Translations under genes and position numbers: made by a program
Source: Acidobacteriota bacterium
GTDB lineage: Bacteria > Acidobacteriota > Terriglobia > Terriglobales > SCQP01
DNA: 42,333 bases
Direction: 5' to 3'
NCBI GenBank assembly: GCA_027315185.1
Contig: DAHUYO010000023.1
Coordinates: 1-42,333 of the forward strand
Notes under the pieces: generated by a model
What the model was told of the DNA's origin: nothing
Database searches by the model: none
Seen by the model: the letters and a program-made list of their open reading frames with translations, nothing else
In this document: positions 18,325 through 27,709 of the stretch, in pieces
Layout: each line of letters begins with the position of its first letter
Position numbering within the stretch: the stretch's first letter is position 1

Positions 18325-18436
18325 GCAGAGCCCCCGTTCGGAGGCTACACGGGCCCGACCGACCCTCACGATGATGAAATCATGCCGCGGCGGTTCCGGT
18401 TCCCTAACCGCAGCGGATTGTATGGGCAATTTGGAT

Positions 18437-18481
18437 GCCCGGCACCTGCAAATTGCCGGCGGCAGGCGCCTGGCTTTTTTT
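18437..18481 (+). terminator. Terminator of cassette 1 regulator C
   Basis: GCC-C-GGC-A-CCTGC (18437-18449) pairs with GCAGG-C-GCC-T-GGC (18462-18474), followed by seven T. The last 13 bases GCCTGGCTTTTTT are the same as in the terminator of the paralogous gene (30295-30337), so the duplicated unit reaches this far. Confidence 0.75.
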
Positions 18482-18495
18482 CGACCGACCGGCGC

Positions 18496-18579
18496 GGACC
18501 CCGGCCCCGCCGCCGGGGGGGCGTCCCGCCTAGGCTGCGGCGCCGCGGAGCGCTGTTTACGCGCCTAGCTGGGCCAGGG
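18496..18579. repeat. GC-rich dispersed repeat, left copy
   Basis: About 80 bp resembling 40521-40604, with shared blocks CGTCCCGC, GGCGC(C)GCGGAGCG and CTGGGC. One copy lies after cassette 1, the other beyond tRNA-Glu. The remaining sequence up to 18707 shows nothing else. Confidence 0.45.
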
Positions 18580-18707
18580 ACCAGGCCCGCAAGCCTGACC
18601 CGTCGCGCTTTCTCAGGCGGCGGCGCCGTGCTTGCCCCGGGGCAGCCGGGCGGTTTCGGACGACGGGCTAGGGGGCGCATGCGGAGGGCCGGAGCGGGGC
18701 CGGCCCG

Positions 18708-19481
18708 CTAGAGGAAGGCGGGGGTGGCGACCATGGCATCCCCTGAGTCGCACGAGAACCCGCGCACGTACGAGGCAGTGGACCCGAGGAAGTAATCGAT
18801 TCGGCGGTCATCGTCGGCCTTTTGCGCTGCGAATGCGTCGGCGCGCACCCGCGGGGGGTCGCCCGCCAGGGGAGCACCAAGTCGGGTGACCTGCTCAAGG
18901 ATTCGCGTCGGATCCCGATGCTGGCACCGGGCCCGGATGGAGCGTGCTTCATCGAGCCAGTCGCCCGGCCTCAAGCCGCTGGCGATCGGGCGGTTGGAAA
19001 GCTGCCCCGCGCGTGTTTTCTGAACGCTATAGATATTTGTCTGGTTCGGCCTGAGCGCGGTGCGCCAGATCTCGTTCAGCAGGACGGCCAAAACATCGGT
19101 CATGTTCACCACGGTGCTGACGGCGTGCTCGAACGCAATCAGCAGCTGCGCCTCTGGCGCGGCGCCCACGATGTCGAGGCGCGCGAAACCGCCGTCGAGG
19201 AGAAAACGAAGGGCGCTCGGGTTCTGCGGGGCCACCGTGGCCTCCGGCGGCGGCAATTCGGGGATCGCTCGCAGGCGCCAGTAGTCCGGCCAGCTAATCG
19301 CCTCAATTAGCACCTGGCAGTGGGCGAGCGAGGCGTTCTTGGCCGTCAGCGAGTCGGCGCAGGAATTGACTACGGACAACAGCTCGCCACGGCGCTTTGC
19401 GTCCGCGCAGGCGGAATATTTTTGCGCCAGCGCATTCCTTAGTCGGCTGACCGCATCGTCGACGTTGGCCGGGCTAGCCAT
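18708..19481 (-). CDS. Hypothetical protein encoded behind the STAND gene
   Basis: 257 residues starting MASPANVDDAVSRLRNAL. The ATG overlaps the true end of the STAND frame by 8 nt (ATGGCTAG), a translational-coupling arrangement, so the two probably worked together. It is predicted mostly helical (DAVSRLRNALAQKYSACAD, LLIAFEHAVSTVVNM). I recognise no family. An uninterrupted frame joins this gene to upstream sequence, but the joined part at 19482-19685 is the wrong frame of the STAND gene, so I treat this as a separate gene. Confidence 0.7.
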   Translation of the reverse strand: MASPANVDDAVSRLRNALAQKYSACADAKRRGELLSVVNSCADSLTAKNASLAHCQVLIEAISWPDYWRLRAIPELPPPEATVAPQNPSALRFLLDGGFARLDIVGAAPEAQLLIAFEHAVSTVVNMTDVLAVLLNEIWRTALRPNQTNIYSVQKTRAGQLSNRPIASGLRPGDWLDEARSIRARCQHRDPTRILEQVTRLGAPLAGDPPRVRADAFAAQKADDDRRIDYFLGSTASYVRGFSCDSGDAMVATPAFL

Positions 19482-22400
19482 ACAGCATCTCCTCGTCCGA
19501 GCTGAGCATGGCGTCAATTGTGTCTTGTGCGCCGGCGGCGAGAGTGCGGTAGAATTCCGCCGCCGCTGGCCGACCCGCCATCTCCGCCGCAAAGCCCTTG
19601 GCCCTGTCGCGAATCGAGACATGGCGCGGCGATGGCTGGCCCGGCGTCCCGCCGAACGCCCGCTCGTCGCGCTCGCCAACAGGGCGCCCCGAACGGCTTT
19701 GCCGGCCTCCACTGAGGCCGCAGCCGACCGATCGAGGAGGTCGGCGCAGAAGCCGGGGTCGCTGAAGACCAGATCATGTGGCGCTTCGGCCAGCAGGGCG
19801 GACACGCGGAGAAATTCGGCGCTGGCCCCGCCTGCCGTCGCCTCGCGGATTAGGGCTGGCACAACGGTAAAGGGGGGATCCAACATCGCGAGCAACTTCG
19901 CGCCTAGGTATCGCTCGAAAGGGCTCTGAGAACCGAGCAGCGGCAAGCAAGGCGCCAGCAGCTTCGCATTAGGCTGGATGCCATCGAAAACATGCTGGAG
20001 CGAATACGGCAACGGATCATAGCGCCCGGTTGGGGCGTGCGGCCCGACAGCCCGCCTAATGCGATTTAGGAAGAAGTCAACCAGCATCTCGGGCCCTTCT
20101 CCGGCGATCTTTCCCAGCACGCGCCCGATGTGAAAAGACTGCAGCCCGACGTCCGAGGTGGCTTCCAGCTTGCCAAGCAGCCGCCTCGCCAGTTCGGGCT
20201 CATCTCCCTCCAGCGGAACGCCAGTGTTGGGGTCGAACGCCTCGCAAAGCGCCTCCGCTAGAATGGGCGTATTGCCTATTTCGGCCTCCAGTCCCAGTGC
20301 GTAGGCCCTGGCCGCCGCATCCGGCGCGGAACTGTTACGGAACTCCTTGATCGCGCCGATCGCGTGACGCTTGATGTTCGGGTCGGGCGAGGCCATCAAC
20401 AAGCGGAGAATCTTTTCGTCCGCGGGATCGCCCTCGGAAAGCCACGGAAATGTGTAATAGCCCCACGTCAGCGAGAAGGCAGCGTGGCTGGCCGAACCCG
20501 CCGCCCCCTCCGCCGCGGCTAGAGCGAAGCGGCGGCTCTCGGGCCTGCTGCGCAGCACGTCCAGGAGGGCTCGAAAGGCGTCGCCTAGGGCGCAGTCCGC
20601 GTGCCGCGCGACGTGCCTGACGATTTCTTCGCCCACTGCCGGCTTGCACCGGGCAATTTCTGCAAAGATCCCGAAGTCCGACGGCTGCGGCCCAACCTCG
20701 TCCAGACCGTTCACCAACCGCTCCAGCCGCCCTACCAGATCCTTCGCTGGAATCTCCCGAAATAGCGCCTCGGTGGCCTCATTGATTGCGTGTCGCCGAG
20801 CGTGCGAATATTGCGCGGCCCCGTCCGCGTCCGCCTCCCCGAAGGTGAAGCAAAGGGAGTGCGCGATCCGGACCTCCGGGCTATCCGTCAATCCCGCGAG
20901 AGCGCGAGATACACGGCCGCGAAGGTCTATGTCCCGGAGGTTCCGGGCCAGCCAACGGAACGCATGACGGCATTTGGTGATCAGCGCCGGTTCAGCGCAA
21001 CGTGCCGCAAAGCCCTCAAGCAGTGCAACCCCCGCTGCCTGCTCTGCGCGCCAATCAACGGCCGGTGCGCTTCCGCCCGCTATCGGGCCCGAATCGGAGA
21101 TGATCTCATGCAGACTGTCCAGCGCGCGCCCGACCACGCGCGGGCGGTCGGATTTGAGCAGACTTGAGACATCCTCTATGGCGGTCTTGCGGAGCGGGCC
21201 GACGTACTGTTGGTCGAGGCCAAAATAGCCAAAGCCGATGCTGAATCCGTGCGATTCCCAGTTCTCACCGTATTTGACCAGCAGCTTGTCGAGCACATCG
21301 AGTGGCGAGTACCGGTAGTTCCCAAGCGATGGGTCAGCTACCCATTGCCCCGCTGCCTCCAGAACCGCCGCGTTGTAGCCAATGGGTTTTCTCAACCCGT
21401 AGGCGGCGAGATCCTGGAGCACGCGAATCGGGTGATCCGGGTGGGAGTTCAGCGCCCTCGCGTCGTTGCGGCCCATCCACCAAAGCAATTGGCAGGCCTC
21501 GGGCAGGTAGTCGAGGCCGAAAGCGACCTGCCGCAGGATGCGGGCCGCGCCGTCGCGGATCGCATCGCTCTCCGCCGCCCGTGCCCGGAGCGACTGCGCC
21601 AATTCGAGCGCCCGCTCGGGGATAAAGGCCGCGGCACCCTCCAACTCGCCGAGCCCGGCTGCGGCGGTCCGCGGCGGCGCCTTATCCAATCGTTCTGTCA
21701 ACGCGTCCCATGCGGGACCGACGAGGTCAACCCGGCTCCCATTTTGCTTTGCTCGCCATTCGCATTCCGCAATATGCCGAAGCACATCGGGCGCATAAAC
21801 CGGCAGGGCATTCAATATTTCCTCGGCGAACCCGGTGGAAACCCCAGCCGAGCCGATGCAGGCCCGGTCAAGCAGATGATCCCCGACCATCTCGGGATCG
21901 AGCCGGACTAACCCACCCCATCGGCGAAGTGCGCGGCACCCCTCCAGCTCGCCCAGCATCTGGACGAACTTATAAGGCCTCACCCCGAGGAGGGCCGTGA
22001 CTTTTTCCCGGAGGCCGGGGTCGCCCGCGCGAACCGGCGCGAGGATCGCGAGCAATTCCAAAAGCCTCGGCCAGACGGGGCCGTCGAGCCCTCGGGTCCA
22101 TTCCTCGGCGAACTTGTCTAATACGAACGACTTGAAATCGTGATTTCCCGCCAAGACCGCCGGCGCAATCTTTTGCTCTGTCAGCATCCGGGCACCGGAA
22201 CGGATGATCAGCGGAGAACCAGTGGCGGCGTGGGCGAGCGGGTCCGCGAATTGTTTGAAATCTGGGGCCAGGCTTGCCCGGGACAACTCCCGCGCGTCGT
22301 CGGTGCCCAGCGGGCGAAGTTCGGGGAGGTCATTGGCAAACACCGTTGGGTCAGCGCAGCGCGCCACAAGGCGATCCATTTCCCGGCGTTCGCCCGGATG

Positions 22401-23267
22401 GGCAGTGAAGAGGAGCTTGGTCCGCTCCGCGTACCGAGGGGTCTAGAGCAGGTCGAATAGTCCGCCCAGGTCGCTGCGCCGACCCGCGTCGTCAGCGACC
22501 AGCACGCATTTTTTCGCGGGTAGCGCGCGAACGGCATGGTCGCTCCATGCAGCGCCGTCCCGAATGAACAGGAACTCCCAGCCGGACGGCGGGGCTTTGG
22601 CCAATTCCAACATCAGCCGCGATTTGCCACTTCCGCTTGGGCCGTAGAGGATCCCGACACGCTTCGGCCCGTCCACAAACTCTTTTAGGCGGTTCAGCTC
22701 ATCATCCCTCCCGATCAGGGCACCGCAGTGGTTGAGGGATCGGTCCTCGTTGAGTTGCTCGCGGAAATATTCCTCCCAGCCAACCGCCGGCCGCACCCGC
22801 CAACCCAAATCTCCGTGGTCAGCCTTATAACCGCTGATGGCGCTTGCAACCGCCGTCGCAAGCTCTTCCGCACCGGAGAAGGTGGACCAGGTGTGCTTGG
22901 CCCCGACATCCGCCAGCAGGCGACGGTATTTTTCCGTGCTCGAAGCGTCGTTGTTTTGGGGAATTGCGTCGCTCAGGTTGCCTGCGCAGAACGGCAGTAC
23001 ACCTACGCCAAGCCTCACCGCCAAGCGATACTCCTCATCGGTGAACGACAAGCCGGTGGGCGAAATGCTGCCGTAACGCGGGCCGAGGATCAGAGCTAGG
23101 AGGTCGGCCTCTTCCTGAAGCCTTGACAGGCAAACATCCAGCGGAGGCCGGGCCGAGGCGGTAAAGTCCTCCATCGAAACGACATCATCGTTGGCTCGAA
23201 TCGCCTTGATCACCGCGTCGCGATGTGCTTCCAACCCCTCCCTCGCGGACGAGACAAAGATTCGCAT
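19474..23267 (-). pseudogene. Interrupted DUF4062-STAND NTPase (putative defence protein)
   Basis: Reconstructed product of about 1,260 residues. The N-terminus MRIFVSSAREGLEAHRDAVI ... ALILGPRYGS is a DUF4062 domain. An NTPase core follows, with Walker A GPSGSGKSRL and Walker B KKCVLVADDAG, then a long helical repeat-like C-terminal region. Two lesions are visible. An in-frame TAG lies at 22445-22443, and the same frame continues at once with TPRYAERTKLLFTAHPGER. A one-base frameshift lies near 19680-19690, after which the protein-like frame reads GERDERAFGG ... SSDEEMLYG and stops at 19474. TAG from CAG by one transition is likely. Large STAND proteins are often phage sensors; that role is inferred. 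Confidence 0.8.
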
Positions 23268-23510
23268 TGCGGTATTCTGCCACGACGGCCGTGGGCCCCG
23301 GGGCCCCGGTTTGGCCTTCCGGGCACCGGCGGCCGCCCGTGGGGCGCCGGGATTGCCCGACGGAAACAGCCGGCGCCGCCGCGAGGTCGCGGCCGATTGC
23401 CCCGCGAATTTCTGCCCCGGGCCGTTGGCGCGGGCCGGTGCCAGGGCGGCGTTCGCCGGGTCGGGACCGGAACCCCTGGTATGCCCCCGCAGACAGCAGC
23501 CGTTCTGTGC

Positions 23511-23553
23511 GGCGTCCCCGACGGGATTTGAACCCGTGTTACCGCCGTGAAAG
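23511..23553. other. Partial tRNA-Glu 3' half, att-like copy C
   Basis: 43 bp identical to 40401-40443: the tRNA-Glu 3' half from acceptor strand to anticodon loop. Sequence beyond the anticodon loop differs from the tRNA, so this is a remnant attachment site, not a gene. It lies just upstream of the STAND gene. Confidence 0.85.
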
Positions 23554-23712
23554 GATCGCCGCCGCATGTAACTTTTGGAAAGCCAGCGGCACGGGTGGCT
23601 CCCTTCAGTGGGCGCGCAGCGCGCCGAATGCTACACCGCGTTTTGGACCCGGCGGAACGGCGATTGGACCGGAATTGGGCCGACGCAGCTGATCGCCTTC
23701 GCCGGGCGATGA

Positions 23713-23979
23713 TCAGGCCATCGTCCGGCGGCGGCCAGCGACTTTGCCGCGGGCCTTGCCGGACGCACTGCTCTCGGCGGCGGCCCGCTTCGGCGCGCGT
23801 CTGGCTCCGGCCCGCGCCTTCGGTGGCGGCAGCTCAGCCACCTTGCCGTCGCGCCAAACATAAACCGGCAGCCCCTGGGCGTGCTGCTGAGCAATGGCCT
23901 GTTTCACCGCTGAACGCAGGGCCATCAGAGCCCTCTCATTCAGCGGGAGAGACAACACGTCCTTGGGCGGCTTTTTCAT
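23713..23979 (-). CDS. Small protein coupled to the zeta-type kinase
   Basis: 88 residues starting MKKPPKDVLSLPLNERAL at ATG 23979, which overlaps the zeta stop as ATGA. The N-terminal half is helical (MALRSAVKQAIAQQHAQG), then VYVWRDGKVAELPPP, then a Lys/Arg/Ala-rich tail. Its position and size suggest an antitoxin or accessory partner, although antitoxins usually precede the toxin. The family is not recognised. Confidence 0.7.
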   Translation of the reverse strand: MKKPPKDVLSLPLNERALMALRSAVKQAIAQQHAQGLPVYVWRDGKVAELPPPKARAGARRAPKRAAAESSASGKARGKVAGRRRTMA

Positions 23980-24557
23980 CGGATCCCGCCGCAGCGCGCA
24001 ACGAACTGCTGGTACGCCTTGCATTCCATTATATGGAGCTTGCGATCCGCAAAGATGGCCATGACCTCGGGCCTTTCCCTGGCGTTGTCGAAGAGAATCC
24101 AGTGGTCCACGGCGGCGCGATAGCGGTGGAGAAAGTTGGAGATCGAGCGCTGGAAGCGCCGTCGAACTACGGCCTCCGGCACGTCGTGGCCGCCGCCCGC
24201 GACCCGCGCCCGGACCCGGCTCAGGGCCAAATCGGCGCTGGGAATCCAGAGATAGAACAGGTGCGTGGCGTAGCCCCGCCGCTTGAGGTCGCGGATCAGG
24301 GCCAGGTGCGCTAGTCCCGAAAGGGTCGTCTCAAAGCCAAAATCCTCGCCCCTACGCGCCGAAAGCCCGATCTGTTCGAGCATCAGGCGCCCGGCTCGAA
24401 AAGCCGCGGTCTGGGGTGCGAGCGGAGCGATGCCCTGGGCAATCAGGTCGGCGTTGATGAAATCCCGGCACTCGGCGTACAGCGGCAAGAACTCCCGCGC
24501 AAAGGTAGTCTTCCCGGCCCCATTGGGACCCGCGATGATATAGACGTTCCCGCTCAT
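23976..24557 (-). CDS. Zeta-toxin-like P-loop kinase
   Basis: 193 residues. Walker A is AGPNGAGKTTF near residues 9-19. FINADLIAQ carries the catalytic-type Asp, FETTLSG follows, and RVRARVAGGGHDVPEAVVRRRF is the Arg-rich lid typical of zeta/AAA_33 proteins. Zeta toxins phosphorylate UDP-N-acetyl sugars; related chromosomal kinases may have other substrates. It overlaps the downstream small gene by 4 nt. No clear ribosome-binding site precedes the ATG. The pair lies between two att-like repeats. Confidence 0.85.
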   Translation of the reverse strand: MSGNVYIIAGPNGAGKTTFAREFLPLYAECRDFINADLIAQGIAPLAPQTAAFRAGRLMLEQIGLSARRGEDFGFETTLSGLAHLALIRDLKRRGYATHLFYLWIPSADLALSRVRARVAGGGHDVPEAVVRRRFQRSISNFLHRYRAAVDHWILFDNARERPEVMAIFADRKLHIMECKAYQQFVARCGGIR

Positions 24558-24795
24558 CGAGACGTGTTCGGACCGGATTCCATCATAGCCGTACGCGCCC
24601 CTTCCAAGTCGCTTTGAACCATACCGTGAGCCTCAACGGGCCGCGATCACGGCCCTGCTGAGGCGCGAGTCTTCAAATCGTCTGAAGTTTTGGGTCGCGC
24701 GGCGCGGCTGCTCACTCGCAATCCGCACGGGCCCCGGCCTGCGTGGGCCAAACTGGACCACTACGCAAACAGGCGGTTTGACCGAGGCACCCTGA

Positions 24796-24844
24796 TTTGT
24801 TGGCGTCCCCGACGGGATTTGAACCCGTGTTACCGCCGTGAAAG
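24796..24844. other. Left attachment site of the 15.6-kb element, att copy B
   Basis: 49 bp identical to 40395-40443, extending 6 bp beyond the tRNA-Glu CCA end. The identity stops at the edge of the anticodon loop, as expected for tyrosine-integrase crossover in a tRNA gene. Confidence 0.88.
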
Positions 24845-24973
24845 TCTTACATTGTGGCTTTGTGCTGCTTTGGCGCAGTTCGGGAGAATTAGCATAAATT
24901 CCCTGCCGTCAACAGCATGGCTGGAATTGCGCCTCGGAACGCTTTGGAGCGTTTTGCACTCATACTCCACCCC

Positions 24974-24996
24974 GCGCGTCCCCGTAGCGTCCCCAA
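24974..24996. promoter_or_regulatory. Putative integrase arm-type site, left
   Basis: 23 bp containing GCGTCCCC twice (spaced by three bases), matching 40332-40354 at 22 of 23 positions. The two copies lie 130 bp and 41 bp inside the left and right att cores. The right copy is within the end of the integrase gene. Confidence 0.5.
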
Positions 24997-25458
24997 AAAA
25001 AGCCTGGCGAATGAATGGTCGCCCAACACAACGGTAACAGCAATTCCTCGCGCTAGCGCTGATGGGATTAGTGAGTTTGGCCGATTCGGGGTGCAAGCTG
25101 GAGGTGCTAGATCGCTTGGCACACTCCAGTGGCCTCCAGCGGCAGGTCTCCCCTGGAGGCTATCCACCAAATGCGTCGGCCACTCGGCTCGCATGGGTTC
25201 CGACGCCGGTTGCACCGCCGGCAGGCAGCGTTGGCGGATTGCCATCTCGGACATCCTCCGCGTAGCACCCGCCGCTGTCCCTTCAGTGTCCATGCCGTTT
25301 ACCGCGCATCTCCCGCCGGCCCCGCGGGGCGCAGGGCTGCGCCTGCCAGCGCCGGAAGTCGGACTCCCTGCCGGTGCCCACCGCCGGGGTGGGATGCCGC
25401 GTGTCCCAAAACACGTCAGTCCCAGGGACATGGCCGCCGCCCGCCGGCACCCGCAGGC
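24997..25458. other. Stretch without a recognisable gene
   Basis: Open frames on both strands are Pro/Arg/Ala-rich, lack motifs and have no ribosome-binding site. Nothing else was seen before the inverted repeat at 25459. Confidence 0.4.
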
Positions 25459-25560
25459 GTGCGGAAATCCCGGGCGCGTGGGCGGCTCCAATCCGCTGAT
25501 TCCACGGCCCCGCCGGTGGTGCCGCGCCGGCGTGCGGAAACCAAGTGGTTTTCGCTTGGG
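25459..25560. repeat. Left inverted repeat flanking an unknown gene
   Basis: About 102 bp matching the reverse complement of 26635-26736. A 21-bp block at 25534-25554 is perfect and is itself a near-palindrome around AAACCA-AG-TGGTTT. A second block, CTGATTCCACGG (25496-25507), also matches, and each arm starts with GTGCGGAAA. Confidence 0.75.
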
Positions 25561-25723
25561 GCCTCTGCTGCTCATGCGCTGCGTGCAGCCGCCGGCGCGC
25601 CCAGAGCCAATCACTCAGGCGGCTCGCTCGTGGGGATGGCGCCCGCGGGCGCCCGCGCAACCCCGGCTGCTTCGGCTGGACCAGCATGGGATACTGGGCA
25701 GGTCGCGGTTGTGGGGATGACAT

Positions 25724-26608
25724 GTGCACCCGGTAGCGTTTGAAGAGAAGGAATACGAGCATTTCCTCTACTGCCAGCTCCAAACAGGTCCGCCCTACGG
25801 GTGGACGCCAGGGCAGGTACTTGAAGCCAAACTTCCATTTGACTTTGTGAACTTTGTTAAGAACCGGCTGTTTTGGAGCGTCCAGGGAATAGCGGCACCG
25901 CCCCGAGGTGTCTTGCTTTCCCGCTTGTTTCAGCGGCGCGCCCCGGGGAGGCTGCCCTCGTTCCGCGTGAACTGCTTTATCCAGGCAAAGCGGCCAGACT
26001 TCAGCGCGCGCATGCCCAAGCGCCTCGCTCAATTGGGGCCTAAGCGCCCGATTTTCAAGCTGTCGTTAAATGCGCGCCAGCAAGCGACAATCAGCGTGGT
26101 GGCCCGAAAGGTCGGAAAGCGGGGCCTTTTCGTCTACGCGGCGCCGGTGTTCGGCGATTCGAGAAAGCTGTTCGAATATGGAGGTGCTGGACGGGTGGTC
26201 GAGAATTCGACCTTTCCGGAGGCGCTTGGCCTGGACGGCCACAGGGCGTTCTATTACAACTGCCCGGGGAACCGCGGAATTGTGAACCAAGGCTATGAGT
26301 CGGTTGAGTTCCCGGGCTTGGCCTCGCGCATTGATGGGCTGCGCGCGGAGGCCAGCCCTGAAGGGTCCTGGGGCGAGGAACTAGGGGGCCTACGCACGGC
26401 CGTGCAGCAGGGGGTCATGGAAGCGTCGGAGGCGGCCCTTGACCCACGCGCAGCATATTTGGCCGAAGAATGGCGGCAAATTTCAAGCGAAATGGAGCGC
26501 GGCTTATTGTCTGAACTCGATGCCGCTGCTCGCGCCGGCCTCACTTCCTATTTTTACGTCGAGGCGTTTGCGTTCTATTTCAACCTCCTATGGCTCGTCG
26601 TCGGGTAG
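25724..26608 (+). CDS. Unknown protein enclosed by inverted repeats
   Basis: 294 residues from an ATG after a purine-poor leader; no clear ribosome-binding site. The composition is clearly protein-like (EEKEYEHFLYCQL, PFDFVNFVKNRLFW, FRVNCFIQAKRP, LFVYAAPVFGDSRKLFEY, HRAFYYNCPGNRG) and the C-terminal half is helical. FIQAKRP preceded by an acidic/aromatic region resembles the QxK strand of PD-(D/E)xK nucleases, a weak inference. It is not a recognisable transposase: no HUH, DDE or recombinase motifs were seen. Its codon choice is less GC-extreme than the backbone. The ends lie 164 bp and 27 bp inside the flanking inverted repeats. Confidence 0.75.
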   Translation: MHPVAFEEKEYEHFLYCQLQTGPPYGWTPGQVLEAKLPFDFVNFVKNRLFWSVQGIAAPPRGVLLSRLFQRRAPGRLPSFRVNCFIQAKRPDFSARMPKRLAQLGPKRPIFKLSLNARQQATISVVARKVGKRGLFVYAAPVFGDSRKLFEYGGAGRVVENSTFPEALGLDGHRAFYYNCPGNRGIVNQGYESVEFPGLASRIDGLRAEASPEGSWGEELGGLRTAVQQGVMEASEAALDPRAAYLAEEWRQISSEMERGLLSELDAAARAGLTSYFYVEAFAFYFNLLWLVVG

Positions 26609-26634
26609 GGGCGACGGCCCCGGCGTGACCACAC

Positions 26635-26736
26635 CCCGCACGAAAACCACTTGGTTTCCGCCCGGCGCTACGGCACCACCTGCGGGCCCGTGGAATCAGA
26701 GGTTTGCGATGGCCGCGGCGGCGGGGGTTTCCGCAC
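26635..26736. repeat. Right inverted repeat flanking an unknown gene
   Basis: Counterpart of 25459-25560. The perfect 21-bp block is at 26641-26661 and the mirrored CCGTGGAATCAG at 26689-26700. It starts 27 bp after the stop codon of the enclosed gene. Confidence 0.75.
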
Positions 26737-26880
26737 GGATTGGTCAGGGATGGCATGGCTGGTGCTATGGTCTGGCGACCAAACCGAGCTTGCCGCGATA
26801 TAGGCCCGTTGGTTCGCCCTGCCGCCCTGCCGCTGGTGCACAGAACGGCATCGTTCACGGTTTCAAATCCGGAGCTGGGA

Positions 26881-27570
26881 CTAAGCGGACATCTCAGTCG
26901 CCCCGCCGCCATTCGCTTTCCGCGGGCCAAATCGAGCGCCTGGCTCTGGCGCAGTTGAACCCGCTGGGGGCCCGCCCAATTGGTCGTGCCATCTATCGGC
27001 AAGCCCTGCTTGCAGTCCAGGCCGGGCGAAGCCGCGCCCAACATGGAACGCCGAAGACCGGTGGCGCGGGTGTGGTGCTTCCAATACCGAAGTAAAGCAC
27101 AGCCTGGCCTGCTGCTCCACCGCGCTGAGGGCGTTCACCTCAACCTGACACACCGGCTCGGACTGGCGGGTGTCGCGGAGGTACGTCAGCGTTTCCAGCA
27201 AATCGGGAATTCTCGCAACCGCGGCGGCCATGTTTGGTTCCTGAACACGCGCAACGCGAAAACACCTCCGGTTCCAGGTAGCCAGCACGCTGCGTCCCCG
27301 TGCGCGCCATCGCTTTCCTGTAACCGGCGGCAGGCTGTCCAGCAGAGCCACCGCGCGGTCTAAATCCGCGGCGTTCACCCTATCGTGCTCCGCACCATCG
27401 AGCAGGCTGAGGGCGCAATCCAAAAGCTCGGGCAGTTGCACGACGATCGTAGCGTTCGCACGGCCGCCGGGTGATCTCCGCCTCACCTCGGCCACTAGGT
27501 CCATGCCGCAGTAAATGACGAACGTTGCTCGCTGCTCAACCATCCGCCACCGCTTACTCCAAAGGTCCAT
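26881..27570 (-). CDS. Hypothetical protein, possibly partial
   Basis: About 229 residues if started at the Met codon at 27570 (MDLWSKRWRMVEQRATFVIY); the frame is open to 27744. The middle part reads as real protein (IVVQLPELLDCALSLLDGAE, VARIPDLLETLTYLRDTRQS, VNALSAVEQQARLCF). The last 70 residues become Pro/Gly/Arg-rich, which suggests loss of the original end by frameshift or insertion. No family is recognised. It follows the CxxC miniprotein on the same strand. Confidence 0.4.
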   Translation of the reverse strand: MDLWSKRWRMVEQRATFVIYCGMDLVAEVRRRSPGGRANATIVVQLPELLDCALSLLDGAEHDRVNAADLDRAVALLDSLPPVTGKRWRARGRSVLATWNRRCFRVARVQEPNMAAAVARIPDLLETLTYLRDTRQSEPVCQVEVNALSAVEQQARLCFTSVLEAPHPRHRSSAFHVGRGFARPGLQAGLADRWHDQLGGPPAGSTAPEPGARFGPRKANGGGATEMSA

Positions 27571-27709
27571 CGGCGGATAGTATTCGCCGCGCCAGTAGAG
27601 TACTCCTCCCCCGGCAGGGTAAATTCCCAGCGGCAGTCCCAAAGCTGCACCTTGCCCAGCCCAACACCTCCTGGTGCTGAAAATGGGAACCGGAGCGAAC
27701 GCGAGCAGC

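Larger units (their letters stand above)
23511..24844. mobile_element. 1.3-kb segment bracketed by att-like repeats (zeta module)
   Basis: Direct repeats of the tRNA-Glu 3' half at both ends enclose only a zeta-type kinase gene and its small partner. It may be the residue of an earlier insertion after internal deletion, or cargo between tandem elements. No integrase lies within it. Confidence 0.55.

Noticed and set aside
18708-22379. A single 1,223-residue protein on the minus strand
   Set aside because: The frame fuses the STAND C-terminal part to the next gene through out-of-frame sequence (19482-19685, Arg-rich); the natural frame there ends at 19474.
23268-23567. N-terminal extension of the STAND protein
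   Set aside because: It translates the tRNA-Glu fragment and Pro/Arg-rich sequence; DUF4062 homology begins at the Met at 23267.
24796-24900. Second complete tRNA-Glu
   Set aside because: Homology ends at the anticodon loop; the 5' half is absent.
24917-25720. Plus-strand 267-residue frame
   Set aside because: Low-complexity Pro/Arg/Ala sequence that crosses the inverted repeat; no ribosome-binding site.
25724-26608. Transposase between inverted repeats
   Set aside because: No DDE, HUH, serine or tyrosine recombinase motif, and no target-site duplication that I could identify.
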